Shown here: positions 42,706 to 51,362 of the stretch, one piece after another
Layout: each line of letters begins with the position of its first letter
How positions within the stretch are numbered: the stretch's first letter is position 1
Assembly: GCA_949825045.1 (NCBI GenBank)
Contig: OX463829.1
Span: forward strand, 1,426,001 to 1,490,000
Reading direction: 5' to 3'
From: Argyresthia goedartella
Taxonomy: Eukaryota; Arthropoda; Insecta; Lepidoptera; Argyresthiidae
Length of the DNA: 64,000 bases
The notes under the pieces: generated by a model
Seen by the model: only the letters and a program-made list of their open reading frames with translations
What the model was told of the DNA's origin: nothing
Databases searched by the model: none
Position numbers and translations under genes: made by a program

Positions 42706-43282
42706 AGATAGATAGATAGATAGATAAACGTTTATTGCATCAAAGCAGCACACATACAAATTAAAAGTGATACGGAGGTGCAACTATAAAATAACTTAAA
42801 TGAAAGCAAAGTTATGAAAAAAAAAACTCATAACATTATTACTAAAACAATAAAACAAAAAGAAGAATATAGGTCGGTATGTAGGCGCGCTGCATTGACG
42901 CGAAAAGGTCAAAGCTCAGTGTTTATTGCTCGTTAAGAGCAGCACTGGTTTTCAGCCCTCACCTAGGAGACGCAGAGACTCAGCAGTTACATCCGAATGT
43001 GAATGTGAATGAAAAGAATAATAATAAAAAAGTGTCAGAAATAGATATATACTTACAAGTGTTTAAAGATGTGGAAATAAATAAATACATTGCACATAAA
43101 TATGTTTCAATACTTTCATGAGTAGGATAGTACAAAATATACATGAAGATTAAATAAATAGGTATATAAGTATATTATGCCACGTGAGTAGTGAGTAGCA
43201 GAATGGGTATAGTGTGAATATGTTTACTAAAAATCATAAGATATCTAACTAAAAATATATGAAAATGGCAGAGGTAGCCCGA
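42706..43282 (-). other. LINE B 3' UTR and (TCTA)n tail
   Basis: 577 nt after the ORF2 stop. It ends with ATGCAATAAACG followed by TTTATC and TCTA repeats. The tetranucleotide tail is the likely product of target-primed synthesis. Confidence 0.75.
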
Positions 43283-46150
43283 CTATCCAATGTTGGAAAG
43301 AGAAATTCCTAGTTTTTGCTTTTGAATCAGGTGCGACTTCATATGTGTTTTGAAGGTGTATTTGGAGGTAAGATTTCTTATGGGCGGCGGAATATCATTC
43401 CAACATTTGGTAGCTTGGAAGCGGAAGCTACCTCTAAATGCCACCGTGCGATGAATATGACCTTCAAGAGGTGCTCGAATATCCCTCATGCCATATCTGG
43501 GGTGAGATGTTGCCACCTTTAATTTTAGGTACAGGTACTCAGGTTTTTTAAACTTGATGACATCAAACACTACACTTGAAAGGTGTAAGTGCCTACGCAG
43601 TTCCATTTTGAGCATTCCAGCAGAGTTTAAGTATGGGGTGATATGACTACGAGGTGGTACATCAAAGCAAAACCTACAACAGGCATTTTGTATGCGCTGC
43701 ACTAAACGCTGAGTCTTCAATAGAAGACGCGGACCATAAACTATATCTCCGTAGTTGAGTCGAGATAAAATCAGTGACTCGCACAGAATAATACGTGCCC
43801 TTTCGCAGATAAGGTTACGGATTTTGTACAAAACCCTTAAACGATACATACAACTCTTCACCAAATTCAAGACGTGAGTTTCAAATCGTAGGTAAGTGTC
43901 AAATATGATTCCCAGATTCCTGGCCTCGTCAACACGCTCTAGAGTCTGGCCATCAAGGATTAGCTGAGGATTAGAAATGAGAATTTTTTTAACTTGAACT
44001 TTACTCCCAAGCACCATAAACTTTGATTTCAAGGGATTGAGAATCAAGGAATTTTTATTTGACCAGGCATCTAACCTGCTTAGGTCTTCATTGATGAAGT
44101 CTGTCATGCAGTCAATATTAGAAGGCACATCAGAAATGTAAAGTTGAAGATCATCAGCGTAACAATGGAATTTGCAGTGCTTGATTTCATTCACCAAATC
44201 TGCTGCATATATAATAAATAATAGAGGCCCTAAGATGGAACCCTGTGGAACACCCCGCAAAACTGGCTGTGGATCCGAGTACAAGGCACCACCACTGTCA
44301 TTGGTCAGCTTAACATATTGGAAGCGTTGGTCGAGATAACTTTCAAACCATCCCACAGATAATGCATCCAGCCCATAGTAACGCAATTTCGACAGCAACA
44401 AGGTCGGGCTAATGCTGTCAAATGCACGGCTATAATCTAGCAGTGTAAGAATAGTAGCCTTACCTACATCGATATTACTTAAAATGTTATCAACAACATC
44501 AACCAACGCAGTAGTTGTGCCCCGCCCCCTTCGGAAACCTGACTGGAGGTCAGGCAAAATATTAGAGTCTTCTATATATTTGTAAAATAGGGCATGCACC
44601 AGTTTTTCCAGCACTTTTGAAAGGAAGGGAAGCAAACTAATAGGTCTAAGTTCCTTGAGATTGGACGGGTTATCGACTTTAGGAAAAGGCATTACTATTG
44701 CTTTTTTCCATTGCTTGGGAACTATGCCGCTAGTTATTGACCTATTTATAATCGAGGTTATAACGCGCAGGGTTCTGGGGAGAGTCAGTATTATCATGTC
44801 TCTACTTATCCCATCATCTCCAATTGCATTGGATTTGATAGAGATTATGTAATTGTATACTTTTTGTTCAGAAACTGGCACGAGATTAAATCTGGAATCA
44901 CTATACCGATTGGAATTAAAGTACGATAACAGAGGTTTAGGATCTTCACTAGCAAAAGGGAGAGATAAAAAATGATCATTTATTTGATTTGGGTCACTGA
45001 AGCAATCAGGAAGTTTTTCACCATGTCCATTATCTGCTAGAATATTTTGTTTCATATTTCGCCAGAATGTTTTGCCATCCGAGACTTCACAGTTTACTAA
45101 ATGATTAAAGTAAGCACGTTTCTCATTGTATATACTAGATTCCACTAACTTTCTTAGATCTTTCCAGCTCTCCTTGTCAACGTCAGACTTAGTTTCGCGA
45201 TACTTAACGTGAGCTTCATTACGTAAATCGGTCATAAGTCTGATGTTATCAGTGATCCAAGGTAGAGTGTGATGATATTTAATTTTTACCACCTTGACTG
45301 GTGCAAAAATATTATAATGAGTCAAGAGCAAGCAGTTAAATCTATCGACCATATCATCAACAGTAGGCAAGTCAATGATAGATTCCCAATCCAGCAAGTC
45401 CAATTCGCGATTGAATCGATCAAAGTCTATGTCTTTAATGGGACGATAAGTTATGCAGCGGGGCGGTATTTTTTCTTTCTTGAATGCCAATGTTACATTT
45501 ACCATAGCGTGACCAAAGGAACCGGTGATATTTGAGACAGTGACTTCGCGCACCTTAGCATTTGTGCAAACAACGTCTATTAAAGTTGCAGACTCAGAAG
45601 TAAAATGCGTTGGCTCATTAACTACTTGTTTAAGATCCATATATGTCAGGAATTGTTGTAATTTTTTGGTATGGCAGTTAAGAGAATCGGTGAAGTTAAT
45701 ATTAAAATCTCCAAGCAAAACTACATGATCATACCGAGCGAAACTCGTGATTGAGTCAGTTAGTGCATCAAAAAAGTCATCCACACCAACCCACTGAGGT
45801 CTATAAGCAGTTCCTATTACAACATGTTGACCATTAATTTTAGTTGATAGCCACATTTGTTCAATATCCGCAGTAGGATACTTTTCATACCGAACGCGCA
45901 CATCTTGCTTAATGTAAAACGCCACTCTGCCCCCCCTCCCCCCTCGCACATGCTCGGGTCTAGGGGTACAGCGCAGACGATAGCCTGGGACGACAGGCGC
46001 TCGCGCTTGCTGATCGATAGGAAGCCAAGTTTCGTTGATTGCAATAATGTCGGGATTATTTTGAGTCATAGCGATTAAGAAATCGTTGTGACCGGTATTC
46101 AAGGAACCTGCATTAAAAAGCCCTAACTTGAGGTATTTGTTCTTATCCAT
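43283..46150 (-). CDS. LINE B ORF2: endonuclease-reverse transcriptase, 955 aa
   Basis: Open from ATG 46150 to 43283. APE endonuclease, residues about 5-230: LFNAGSLNTGHNDF, INETWLP (catalytic Glu), GTAYRPQWVG, LLGDFNINF (Asp/Asn). At the usual SDH position it reads SFGHAMVNV, so the His is kept and the Asp is not obvious. RT, about 470-750: LKELRPISLLPFLSKVLEK, LLDYSRAFDSISP (first Asp), RGVPQGSILGPLLFIIY, and HCYADDLQLY (about 663). The C-terminal domain includes RIQNACCRFCFDVPPRSH. Length and order are normal for Jockey-group LINEs. Its start codon overlaps the stop of the preceding open frame (ATGGATAA). Confidence 0.93.
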   Translation of the reverse strand: MDKNKYLKLGLFNAGSLNTGHNDFLIAMTQNNPDIIAINETWLPIDQQARAPVVPGYRLRCTPRPEHVRGGRGGRVAFYIKQDVRVRYEKYPTADIEQMWLSTKINGQHVVIGTAYRPQWVGVDDFFDALTDSITSFARYDHVVLLGDFNINFTDSLNCHTKKLQQFLTYMDLKQVVNEPTHFTSESATLIDVVCTNAKVREVTVSNITGSFGHAMVNVTLAFKKEKIPPRCITYRPIKDIDFDRFNRELDLLDWESIIDLPTVDDMVDRFNCLLLTHYNIFAPVKVVKIKYHHTLPWITDNIRLMTDLRNEAHVKYRETKSDVDKESWKDLRKLVESSIYNEKRAYFNHLVNCEVSDGKTFWRNMKQNILADNGHGEKLPDCFSDPNQINDHFLSLPFASEDPKPLLSYFNSNRYSDSRFNLVPVSEQKVYNYIISIKSNAIGDDGISRDMIILTLPRTLRVITSIINRSITSGIVPKQWKKAIVMPFPKVDNPSNLKELRPISLLPFLSKVLEKLVHALFYKYIEDSNILPDLQSGFRRGRGTTTALVDVVDNILSNIDVGKATILTLLDYSRAFDSISPTLLLSKLRYYGLDALSVGWFESYLDQRFQYVKLTNDSGGALYSDPQPVLRGVPQGSILGPLLFIIYAADLVNEIKHCKFHCYADDLQLYISDVPSNIDCMTDFINEDLSRLDAWSNKNSLILNPLKSKFMVLGSKVQVKKILISNPQLILDGQTLERVDEARNLGIIFDTYLRFETHVLNLVKSCMYRLRVLYKIRNLICERARIILCESLILSRLNYGDIVYGPRLLLKTQRLVQRIQNACCRFCFDVPPRSHITPYLNSAGMLKMELRRHLHLSSVVFDVIKFKKPEYLYLKLKVATSHPRYGMRDIRAPLEGHIHRTVAFRGSFRFQATKCWNDIPPPIRNLTSKYTFKTHMKSHLIQKQKLGISLSNIG

Positions 46151-47216
46151 TTTTTATGTTTATGGACATAGAAGAGTGCAAAAGTGAGACAAAAATACAT
46201 TGGCCAATCAAAGAAGCAGCTATGTAATAACAGGTGCAAGTAAACATCGTAAAAAATATTGAATTTGAAAATTTAATTTGATTATTATTTAGATTAAGAA
46301 AATTTATTTGCATAACAAATGGTGAGGAAATAATTTTTATTATGATTCCGGCGAAGTTAATTAAATGAGTGTGAAACTGGCATAGGAATAGTAAGCAAAT
46401 AAATAAACTAAGTAGATAAAGGGATCTACATTTTTTATTAGTGTTTGTATTTGAAATGTCTTTAATATTTAAAAAGAAAAATATGGTGAATATGATGAGA
46501 TTTTGTGAGATGAGAGCGATATGAAAAGTAGATATGTTTGTAGTTAATTGATTACTGATAGTATAATGTGAGTGTGTTTTTTGTGTGATGTAATTATGTG
46601 TGTTTAATATTACATTTAATGTTTTGCTTTGAGGAGCGCATGGACTTTGACCTCTCCACATCAACACAACACAGCACAATACCAACATACAACAGAGATA
46701 TTGAACAAGGGGGACAACCGAGCTTATGTCTATAGGTACATGACAGTTCACATAGGCAGGTATGAAATTCCACATAATGCAACGTGACTTAGAGCTTACG
46801 TTATAATTCAAGTGGATAGTTAGTTCCTGTATAAGATGAGATAAGAAACTTTTACTCATTTTCAGTCGGCGATTGATCAAAAGCATCGAATGAATAATAA
46901 AGCACACATAGTACCTCAGTAAAAGCATTAGTATTACATGAAAATTATTTACTACAACAATATAAACAAATTCAAGCAATGTATAACGGAAACTATAGCT
47001 TAAACAAGACAAAGATGATATATGAACATATGATAAACGGACACACAGAACAATAAAGCAGCCGCTTACACAGGATGAAAAATTTAAAAGTAAATAATAA
47101 AAATACCCTAGGTCTTTAAAATCCACTGTAAGTGTTCCACTAACAAAGAAATTGTACTGTTTTACGGTAATTCTACTAGGCGGAGCCAACAAAGTCACGG
47201 CCAAAAACTCGCGCAA
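46143..47216 (-). CDS. LINE B open middle frame of unknown function, 357 codons
   Basis: I do not recognise this protein. The frame is open from inside the end of ORF1 (overlap about 41 nt) to the start of ORF2 (overlap 8 nt), each step being +1 relative to the frame before. It begins at a TTG; the first ATG is roughly 95 codons in. The translation is rich in Leu, Ile, Phe, Cys and Tyr, with several hydrophobic stretches (CCMLVLCCVVLMW, LIIFTIFFFLNI, LYLLSLFICLLFLC) that look like membrane segments, separated by Asn/Thr/Ser-rich parts. The strand is T-rich, which favours both hydrophobic codons and few stops, so this may be an accidental frame. No close relative is visible elsewhere in the window. 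Confidence 0.3.
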   Translation of the reverse strand: MREFLAVTLLAPPSRITVKQYNFFVSGTLTVDFKDLGYFYYLLLNFSSCVSGCFIVLCVRLSYVHISSLSCLSYSFRYTLLEFVYIVVVNNFHVILMLLLRYYVCFIIHSMLLINRRLKMSKSFLSHLIQELTIHLNYNVSSKSRCIMWNFIPAYVNCHVPIDISSVVPLVQYLCCMLVLCCVVLMWRGQSPCAPQSKTLNVILNTHNYITQKTHSHYTISNQLTTNISTFHIALISQNLIIFTIFFFLNIKDISNTNTNKKCRSLYLLSLFICLLFLCQFHTHLINFAGIIIKIISSPFVMQINFLNLNNNQIKFSNSIFFTMFTCTCYYIAASLIGQCIFVSLLHSSMSINIKNG

Positions 47217-48330
47217 GGTCGGCCTCCGTGCTCAAGCGGTATCGAGGAGCATCTACGCCTTGGTGATGCCGCGCGAATACGTAGCCGTTACGCGTCCATA
47301 CGAAGCGCCCGTTGAGACGACCAGCAGCCTCCCGAGCCTGACGAAAGATCTGCCTGTTGGTTCGGGTCAGCCTCTCGTTGATGTAAAACCTGCGTGGTGC
47401 ACCCGGCAGACGCGTACCCTCGGTGGTGGCACCGCGCCGCACACGAGCCCCCGCGAGCAGGCTATCCCGCAGAGCTCGCCGCGCCAGCCGCACGACGATG
47501 ATCCGCGGCCGCGCGACCCCTGTGCCGCCCTCCGCCGCCTCCGCCGACTCTGGCCCGCGCCCCACGCGTACCGCGCTCACTATCTCCTGCTCAGCGAGCT
47601 GAACGCCGACCTTACTGGCCAAGGTCATGACGATATGGGGCAAGCTTTCACCTTTTTCTTCAGCCACACAGGAAATCTCCACCTCGTTTAATAAAGCCTC
47701 TTGCTCCTTTTCATTCATATGCGCTTTTAATTGCTCTACGGCTGCCATTATCGAATTGCTGGAAGTGGAACCAGATTCATTTCTGCTATCACTAGCACGT
47801 TCAAGTGCAGCTATGCGCTCCTCAAGCCTATCAGCGCGCTTATCAGCAGCATCCATGCGTTCTGTGAGCCTGGCAATGGTGCCATTCAACGACTGGATAC
47901 TGGTTCGTGTTAACATCAACTCTTCCCGGAACAGTCGCATCTCAACTATTAGCGCTTTGGTAGGTGAAGTTTCAGGCGTTTCATTATGAGCAGTATCATT
48001 CATTTTGTCGAGATAAAAAGATTGCATGTCGAATGAAACATCCACTTGATTTGTTTGGAGACCCTGTGCACCCCGCCGAACCGTCACACCATCCACTGCC
48101 CGCACTGGAGTGTTGGTGTTGTCAGTCTTCGGCTGGCTACTAACACACATGACACACTTCCATGTATCCCTAAGCTCCTTGGTAAAGTTGTGCTCAGGAA
48201 CATTCGCACAAATTAAATCGTAGTGCTTCCAGCATGTATTGCAGCAAATATAACGAGAATCAGTTATAGCTTGCAGGCATCCGGAGCAGGCTTCTTTAAC
48301 GTAAGAGCCAGGACCATCTCTATTAGCCAT
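47176..48330 (-). CDS. LINE B ORF1: PHD-like finger, coiled coil, FP-like RNA-binding domain
   Basis: Starts at ATG 48330 (MANRDGPGSY). Residues about 15-65 form a Cys/His cluster of PHD type: CSGCLQAI, YICCNTCWKHYDLIC, WKCVMC. A hinge and then a coiled coil follow (LIVEMRLFREELMLTRTSIQ ... RMDAADKRADRLEERIAALE). The C-terminal RNA-binding half has NEVEISCVAEEKGESLPHI, PRIIVVRLARRALRDSLL and RRFYINERLTRTNRQIFRQA, ending RDFVGSA at 47176. This layout is standard for insect LINE ORF1 proteins that coat the element RNA. No lesion is visible. An alternative non-ATG start extends to 48354. Confidence 0.9.
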   Translation of the reverse strand: MANRDGPGSYVKEACSGCLQAITDSRYICCNTCWKHYDLICANVPEHNFTKELRDTWKCVMCVSSQPKTDNTNTPVRAVDGVTVRRGAQGLQTNQVDVSFDMQSFYLDKMNDTAHNETPETSPTKALIVEMRLFREELMLTRTSIQSLNGTIARLTERMDAADKRADRLEERIAALERASDSRNESGSTSSNSIMAAVEQLKAHMNEKEQEALLNEVEISCVAEEKGESLPHIVMTLASKVGVQLAEQEIVSAVRVGRGPESAEAAEGGTGVARPRIIVVRLARRALRDSLLAGARVRRGATTEGTRLPGAPRRFYINERLTRTNRQIFRQAREAAGRLNGRFVWTRNGYVFARHHQGVDAPRYRLSTEADLARVFGRDFVGSA

Positions 48331-48374
48331 AGTAAATTCAAAAATTAATGCCAAAAATAAAAATAAAAATATTT

Positions 48375-48465
48375 AAAGATTAATGGAGATTTGAACCCAC
48401 GAACAATCGTAATCTCACGTCAAAGAGCCGTCGAAGTTCCCACTGAGCCAAATCGGCTATACCGA
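48375..48465 (-). promoter_or_regulatory. tRNA-like segment with Pol III A and B boxes in LINE B leader
   Basis: On the minus strand TGGCTCAGTGGGA (48450-48438) fits the A-box consensus TRGCNNAGYNGG, and GGGTTCAAATCTC (48399-48387) fits the B-box GGTTCRANTCC with one or two deviations. The spacing is about 39 nt, as in tRNA genes and tRNA-derived SINEs. It lies 45-120 nt upstream of the ORF1 start. Either a SINE head inserted into the leader or the LINE uses a tRNA-derived internal promoter. It is unlikely to be a functional tRNA gene, because the acceptor arms do not pair convincingly. Confidence 0.55.
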
Positions 48466-48778
48466 GCGGCGCGAAATTGTCGAACACAAGTTAGTAGGCC
48501 ACAGATATGACTCATGGGTTGAACTCGGTTCAATGACACCGGAGTTGTAAACACCACACAGTTACAATTAGCGGTCACAGTTAAATTTTTAATTTCGTAT
48601 CCACACAGTAACCACAACACACACAATCAATTGCGATACACCAAATTAAAGCGCAGAGGATAAGAAAAGTAATGATGCAAAGTTATTTCCAAAGAACGCG
48701 ATTTTAGCACCAAAAAATATTTTACGAAACAGAGAGTAACATATACACGTGTAGTAGCAATACCGCGTCCCGCGCGTC

Positions 48779-49552
48779 TCTCGTAGTATAATTTGTTGCA
48801 TCATGTAATTTATTATGTTTGAACTTTAGACAGAATAGGATAGCCTTGTGATCAGTCAATGTAGAATGCATAACCAGTGTAATTGCTTCATTTTTTGTCT
48901 TAAGAATTAAGTGGTCTAGACATGTCCTACTCATGTCCCTAGTTATGAATGTATGACCAGGAAATAACCCGTGATACGCCAATGATGTTAAGTATTGTTC
49001 GGCGTCAGAGTTTTGGTGGTCAGGGTTTAAATCTATATTGCAGTCCCCAGTTAATATTATATTTTGAAAATTAGAAAGATTTTGTAATTGTTTATTTAGT
49101 GAATCTATAAAATTATTGGTATTTTCAAAGGATGGTGAACGTTAGATGCCCAATATAGCTGTATCGTTTCCATGTTTTATAATCAGACAACTTCCATCGA
49201 GGAAGTTCGGTTCTTCAATCGTTAGACTTAAATTTTCTTTTTAATAGACTACTACGCCATCATTTTGATTGGAAAGTGTTTTATTTGAGATCTGATTATA
49301 TCCGTCAATTGTGGGGAGAACAGGGTTACAAGAAAGCCAACATTCTGTGAGTATTAGAATATCACAGTCTACTTTCAATTCGTGAAGGAGGACCAAAAAA
49401 CCTGGCATATTACAGCCAACACTTCGGATATTCTGTGTTATTATTTTTAGACAAATATTTGTTGAGGGTACATATTTGTGACAGTTTGCGGTTTCAGTAA
49501 GTATTGATTGACAGATTGACATACGATCCATGTCTTCTATAATATTATGCAT
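48779..49552 (-). pseudogene. LINE A ORF2, endonuclease half
   Basis: ATG 49552 region. The frame shows IITQNIRSVGCNMPGFLVLL (endonuclease entry), LILTECWLS (catalytic Glu), NIILTGDCNIDLNPDHQ (the D-x-N box, with Cys where Phe is usual), THTFITRDMSRTCLDHLIL-type spacing around 48950-48900, and LTDHKAILFCLKF (catalytic D and H). In-frame stops occur at about 49241 and 49143, so it is inactive. It is cut at 48779 by LINE B and continues at 42705. Confidence 0.78.
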
Positions 49553-49822
49553 ATTTATAAGATTTTAATAAGTTGAGATATTTGTCCTAGAAGTGGCTTC
49601 ATAATCTGTATTTTAACGGTTAAGGATGATTGCATGTTTGTGTATGATGATGTCGTGTATGAGAGTTTTGTATTAGTTGATGTATTTGTTGTGTACTGTG
49701 TGTTTGAGTTTAGTGTAGGTTTGAATACAATTAAAAATATATACATAAAGAGACTATGCCATTGTGCATGCCAATGGTTCAGTAATATTGTTACAAAGAT
49801 GTACCAGAAAATAGCGATATAG
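49553..49822 (-). other. LINE A ORF1-ORF2 spacer
   Basis: AT-rich spacer. A 101-codon open stretch (49860-49555) crosses it with one hydrophobic segment (FWYIFVTILLNH), but it overlaps the true ORF1 end in another frame and is probably accidental. Confidence 0.45.
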
Positions 49823-50826
49823 TCATTTGCCCACTCTGAGTTTTTCAATGTCGTTTTCACATATTACCCGAACGTATGGCAATTTTTCGGCTTTACGTAG
49901 ATAAATCAGCAGTAGTAGTCGTAATTGAACTCCTTTGCAAACTCTCTAGCTTTGTAGAAAAGTTGTTGAGCTCGGGGGGTGAGTGTCTCAGAAATGAATA
50001 CTCCTTTCCTTGGTCCTGAGAAATTGAGATGTTGAGTGTTCAGCTTGTTGTCGTTCGATTTGTGTTTGTTAAAATCTTTAACTGTCCGAAGCAAATTATC
50101 CTTCTTCATGACGCTGCAGAATTCCACTATCAATGGTTTGATTAAGTCTTTCCTCGCGCTTGTTCTATAAACATCTTTCACTTCACATTCCTCGAGTTTA
50201 ATGTTCAGGGTATTCGATAGTTTTTTTATTACTTTAAAGAGATCCTCCTTTGTTTCAGGCTTATTTTTGGTAGATGTTCTGCTAGGTAGGTTACGGATCT
50301 CAACGCAAGAAAATCGAGATTTTCGTTCGAGTGACTCTAATTTATCCTCTAGAGACTGAATGTTCTTTTTATCGTCAATTTTATCCTTTTCCAGAGCCTC
50401 TATACGTTTCAGCATCTCATCGTATTTGTTGGACATGTAATCAATACTTTTTGTGATTTCACAGTTTTGCTCTCTTATAGCAGTCTTTGATACGTGGAGA
50501 GTATGGAGAAGTGAATCCATGTCGCTCGTGAATGTTGAAAACATACTTCGCATTGAATTCATAAAGACATGGAAGTCACTCGTCTCATCCATACCGTCAT
50601 GTTTCCTTTTTTCCGATCGATTTGCAAAGCAGAAGTTTTCACCTTTGGTCCAGAAAGCCTCGTTTAAGTTCGGTGTTGAGGTAGAGTGCTGCAATGCTTC
50701 CCTACCCGCTGCAATTTCCACAGAAAGCGACGGCGGAACCGCGGTTTTCGGCTGAGCAGCAGTCGACGCGGTTTGCTCCACATCTGAGGTGGTGGAGGCA
50801 TGCGGGGGGGTGCGGTTAAGCGTCAT
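49823..50826 (-). pseudogene. LINE A ORF1: coiled coil and FP-like domain, frameshifted at the end
   Basis: ATG 50826 (MTLNRTPPHASTTSD). It has a Ser/Thr/Pro-rich N-terminus without an obvious zinc finger, then a strong coiled coil (about 50480-50300; YDEMLKRIEALEKDK, NIQSLEDKLESLERK), an RRM-like part (FSCVEIRNLPSRTSTKNKP, LIKPLIVEFCSVMKKDNLL) and GPRKGVFISETLTPRAQQLF. It stops at 49906. The expected last 27 residues follow in the next frame (YLRKAEKLPYVRVI ... ending at 49823), so one base has been gained or lost near 49908. ORF2 begins 270 nt further on. Confidence 0.82.
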
Positions 50827-51218
50827 CGTTGCAGAGATGTGGACTTACTAAAAGTACACTCGGCGCCACGAATAAAGAGCTCTCGGAGAAACTGGCGGGG
50901 ATTACTGCGCATGTGTACAGTCGCGGCATAATTCCGAAGTGCGTTTTTAGGGTTTGTGTGAAGGAATGAGTGTTCAGGACTTTCTTCACTTCTATTTTTT
51001 CTCTGTTTGATATTTTGTTGATTGGGATATTAGCCGATGTAAATAATGGACTTTGTGTCAAATAAACTATAGGTACTCTCTATTGACAACATTTGTTAAC
51101 GTCAAGGTTGAAACCTATATATAAATAACCCCCTAGCATAGAATGCCCCTAGTCACTAGGGCCTAGTGAATATAGATACTTGTAGTAATAGTCCTGCACA
51201 CTCTTTTCTTCCCGCTGA
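50827..51218 (-). other. LINE A 5' leader (probable)
   Basis: Includes TCGTGGCGCCGAGTGTAC at about 50849-50866 (minus strand), also found with two changes in the opposite orientation at 51581-51598. It could carry the LINE A internal promoter. The 5' boundary is not determined. Confidence 0.4.
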
Positions 51219-51362
51219 CTAATAATTTGTAACAATTAAACCACAATTAAGTTTTTCATCAGACTTCTTCATCAGTATTTGATCAGACTCTTTTTTTATA
51301 TAACAGTTCACATCGTAAACCATTTTTCTAGCTTGCCTAGTCAGTACTTTATTTTTCGGCAT
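51219..51362 (-). CDS. short frame, possible first exon of a DDE-transposase-like or HTH protein
   Basis: ATG 51362 opens 47 codons beginning MPKNKVLTRQARKMVYDVNC. The pattern (basic start, then R-x-x-V-x-x-V-x-x-[YF]-x-x-x-E) resembles the N-terminal helix-turn-helix of DDE_3-type insect proteins, as I recall them. The frame stops at 51219 with no continuation seen. A CpG-rich stretch (51400-51760) lies directly upstream. It could be a captured first exon with its promoter, or chance. Confidence 0.3.
   Translation of the reverse strand: MPKNKVLTRQARKMVYDVNCYIKKESDQILMKKSDEKLNCGLIVTNY

Larger units (their letters stand above)
42706..48778 (-). mobile_element. LINE B, apparently full-length and intact
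   Basis: About 6.07 kb on the minus strand. It has a 5' UTR (48331-48778) with a tRNA-like segment, ORF1 (48330-47176), an open middle frame (47216-46143), ORF2 (46150-43283), a 3' UTR (43282-42730), and a (TCTA)n tail (42706-42725 as GATA repeats on plus). The flanking LINE A coding sequence rejoins in phase across it (48779 to 42705). Both main ORFs lack stops or shifts, so it is the youngest element of the nest and may have been active recently. Confidence 0.85.
40169..51060 (-). mobile_element. LINE A, interrupted by LINE B
   Basis: Minus-strand LINE inserted in the Gypsy RT. The 3' end has TCTGTAAATAAACGATTATTATTA, an (ATT)n-type tail, at 40169-40195. ORF2 lies at 40561-42705 and 48779-49552, ORF1 at 49823-50826. 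LINE B fills 42706-48778 and splits ORF2 just after the endonuclease. The 5' limit is unclear. The target duplication of the whole insert is at 52869-52875, so either LINE A's 5' region reaches 52868 or another sequence of about 1.8 kb was inserted along with it. Confidence 0.82.

Noticed and set aside
42706..42783. Upstream extension of the LINE A RT frame
   Set aside because: These codons come from the LINE B tail and UTR; the real upstream part lies beyond 48778.
48385..48455. Functional tRNA gene
   Set aside because: A and B boxes are present, but the acceptor stem and anticodon arm do not pair convincingly. I list it as a tRNA-like regulatory segment instead.
49555..49860. 101-codon hydrophobic frame between LINE A ORF1 and ORF2 as a relative of the LINE B middle frame
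   Set aside because: It overlaps the true, shifted ORF1 end, has no visible similarity to the LINE B frame and is short enough for chance in AT-rich DNA.
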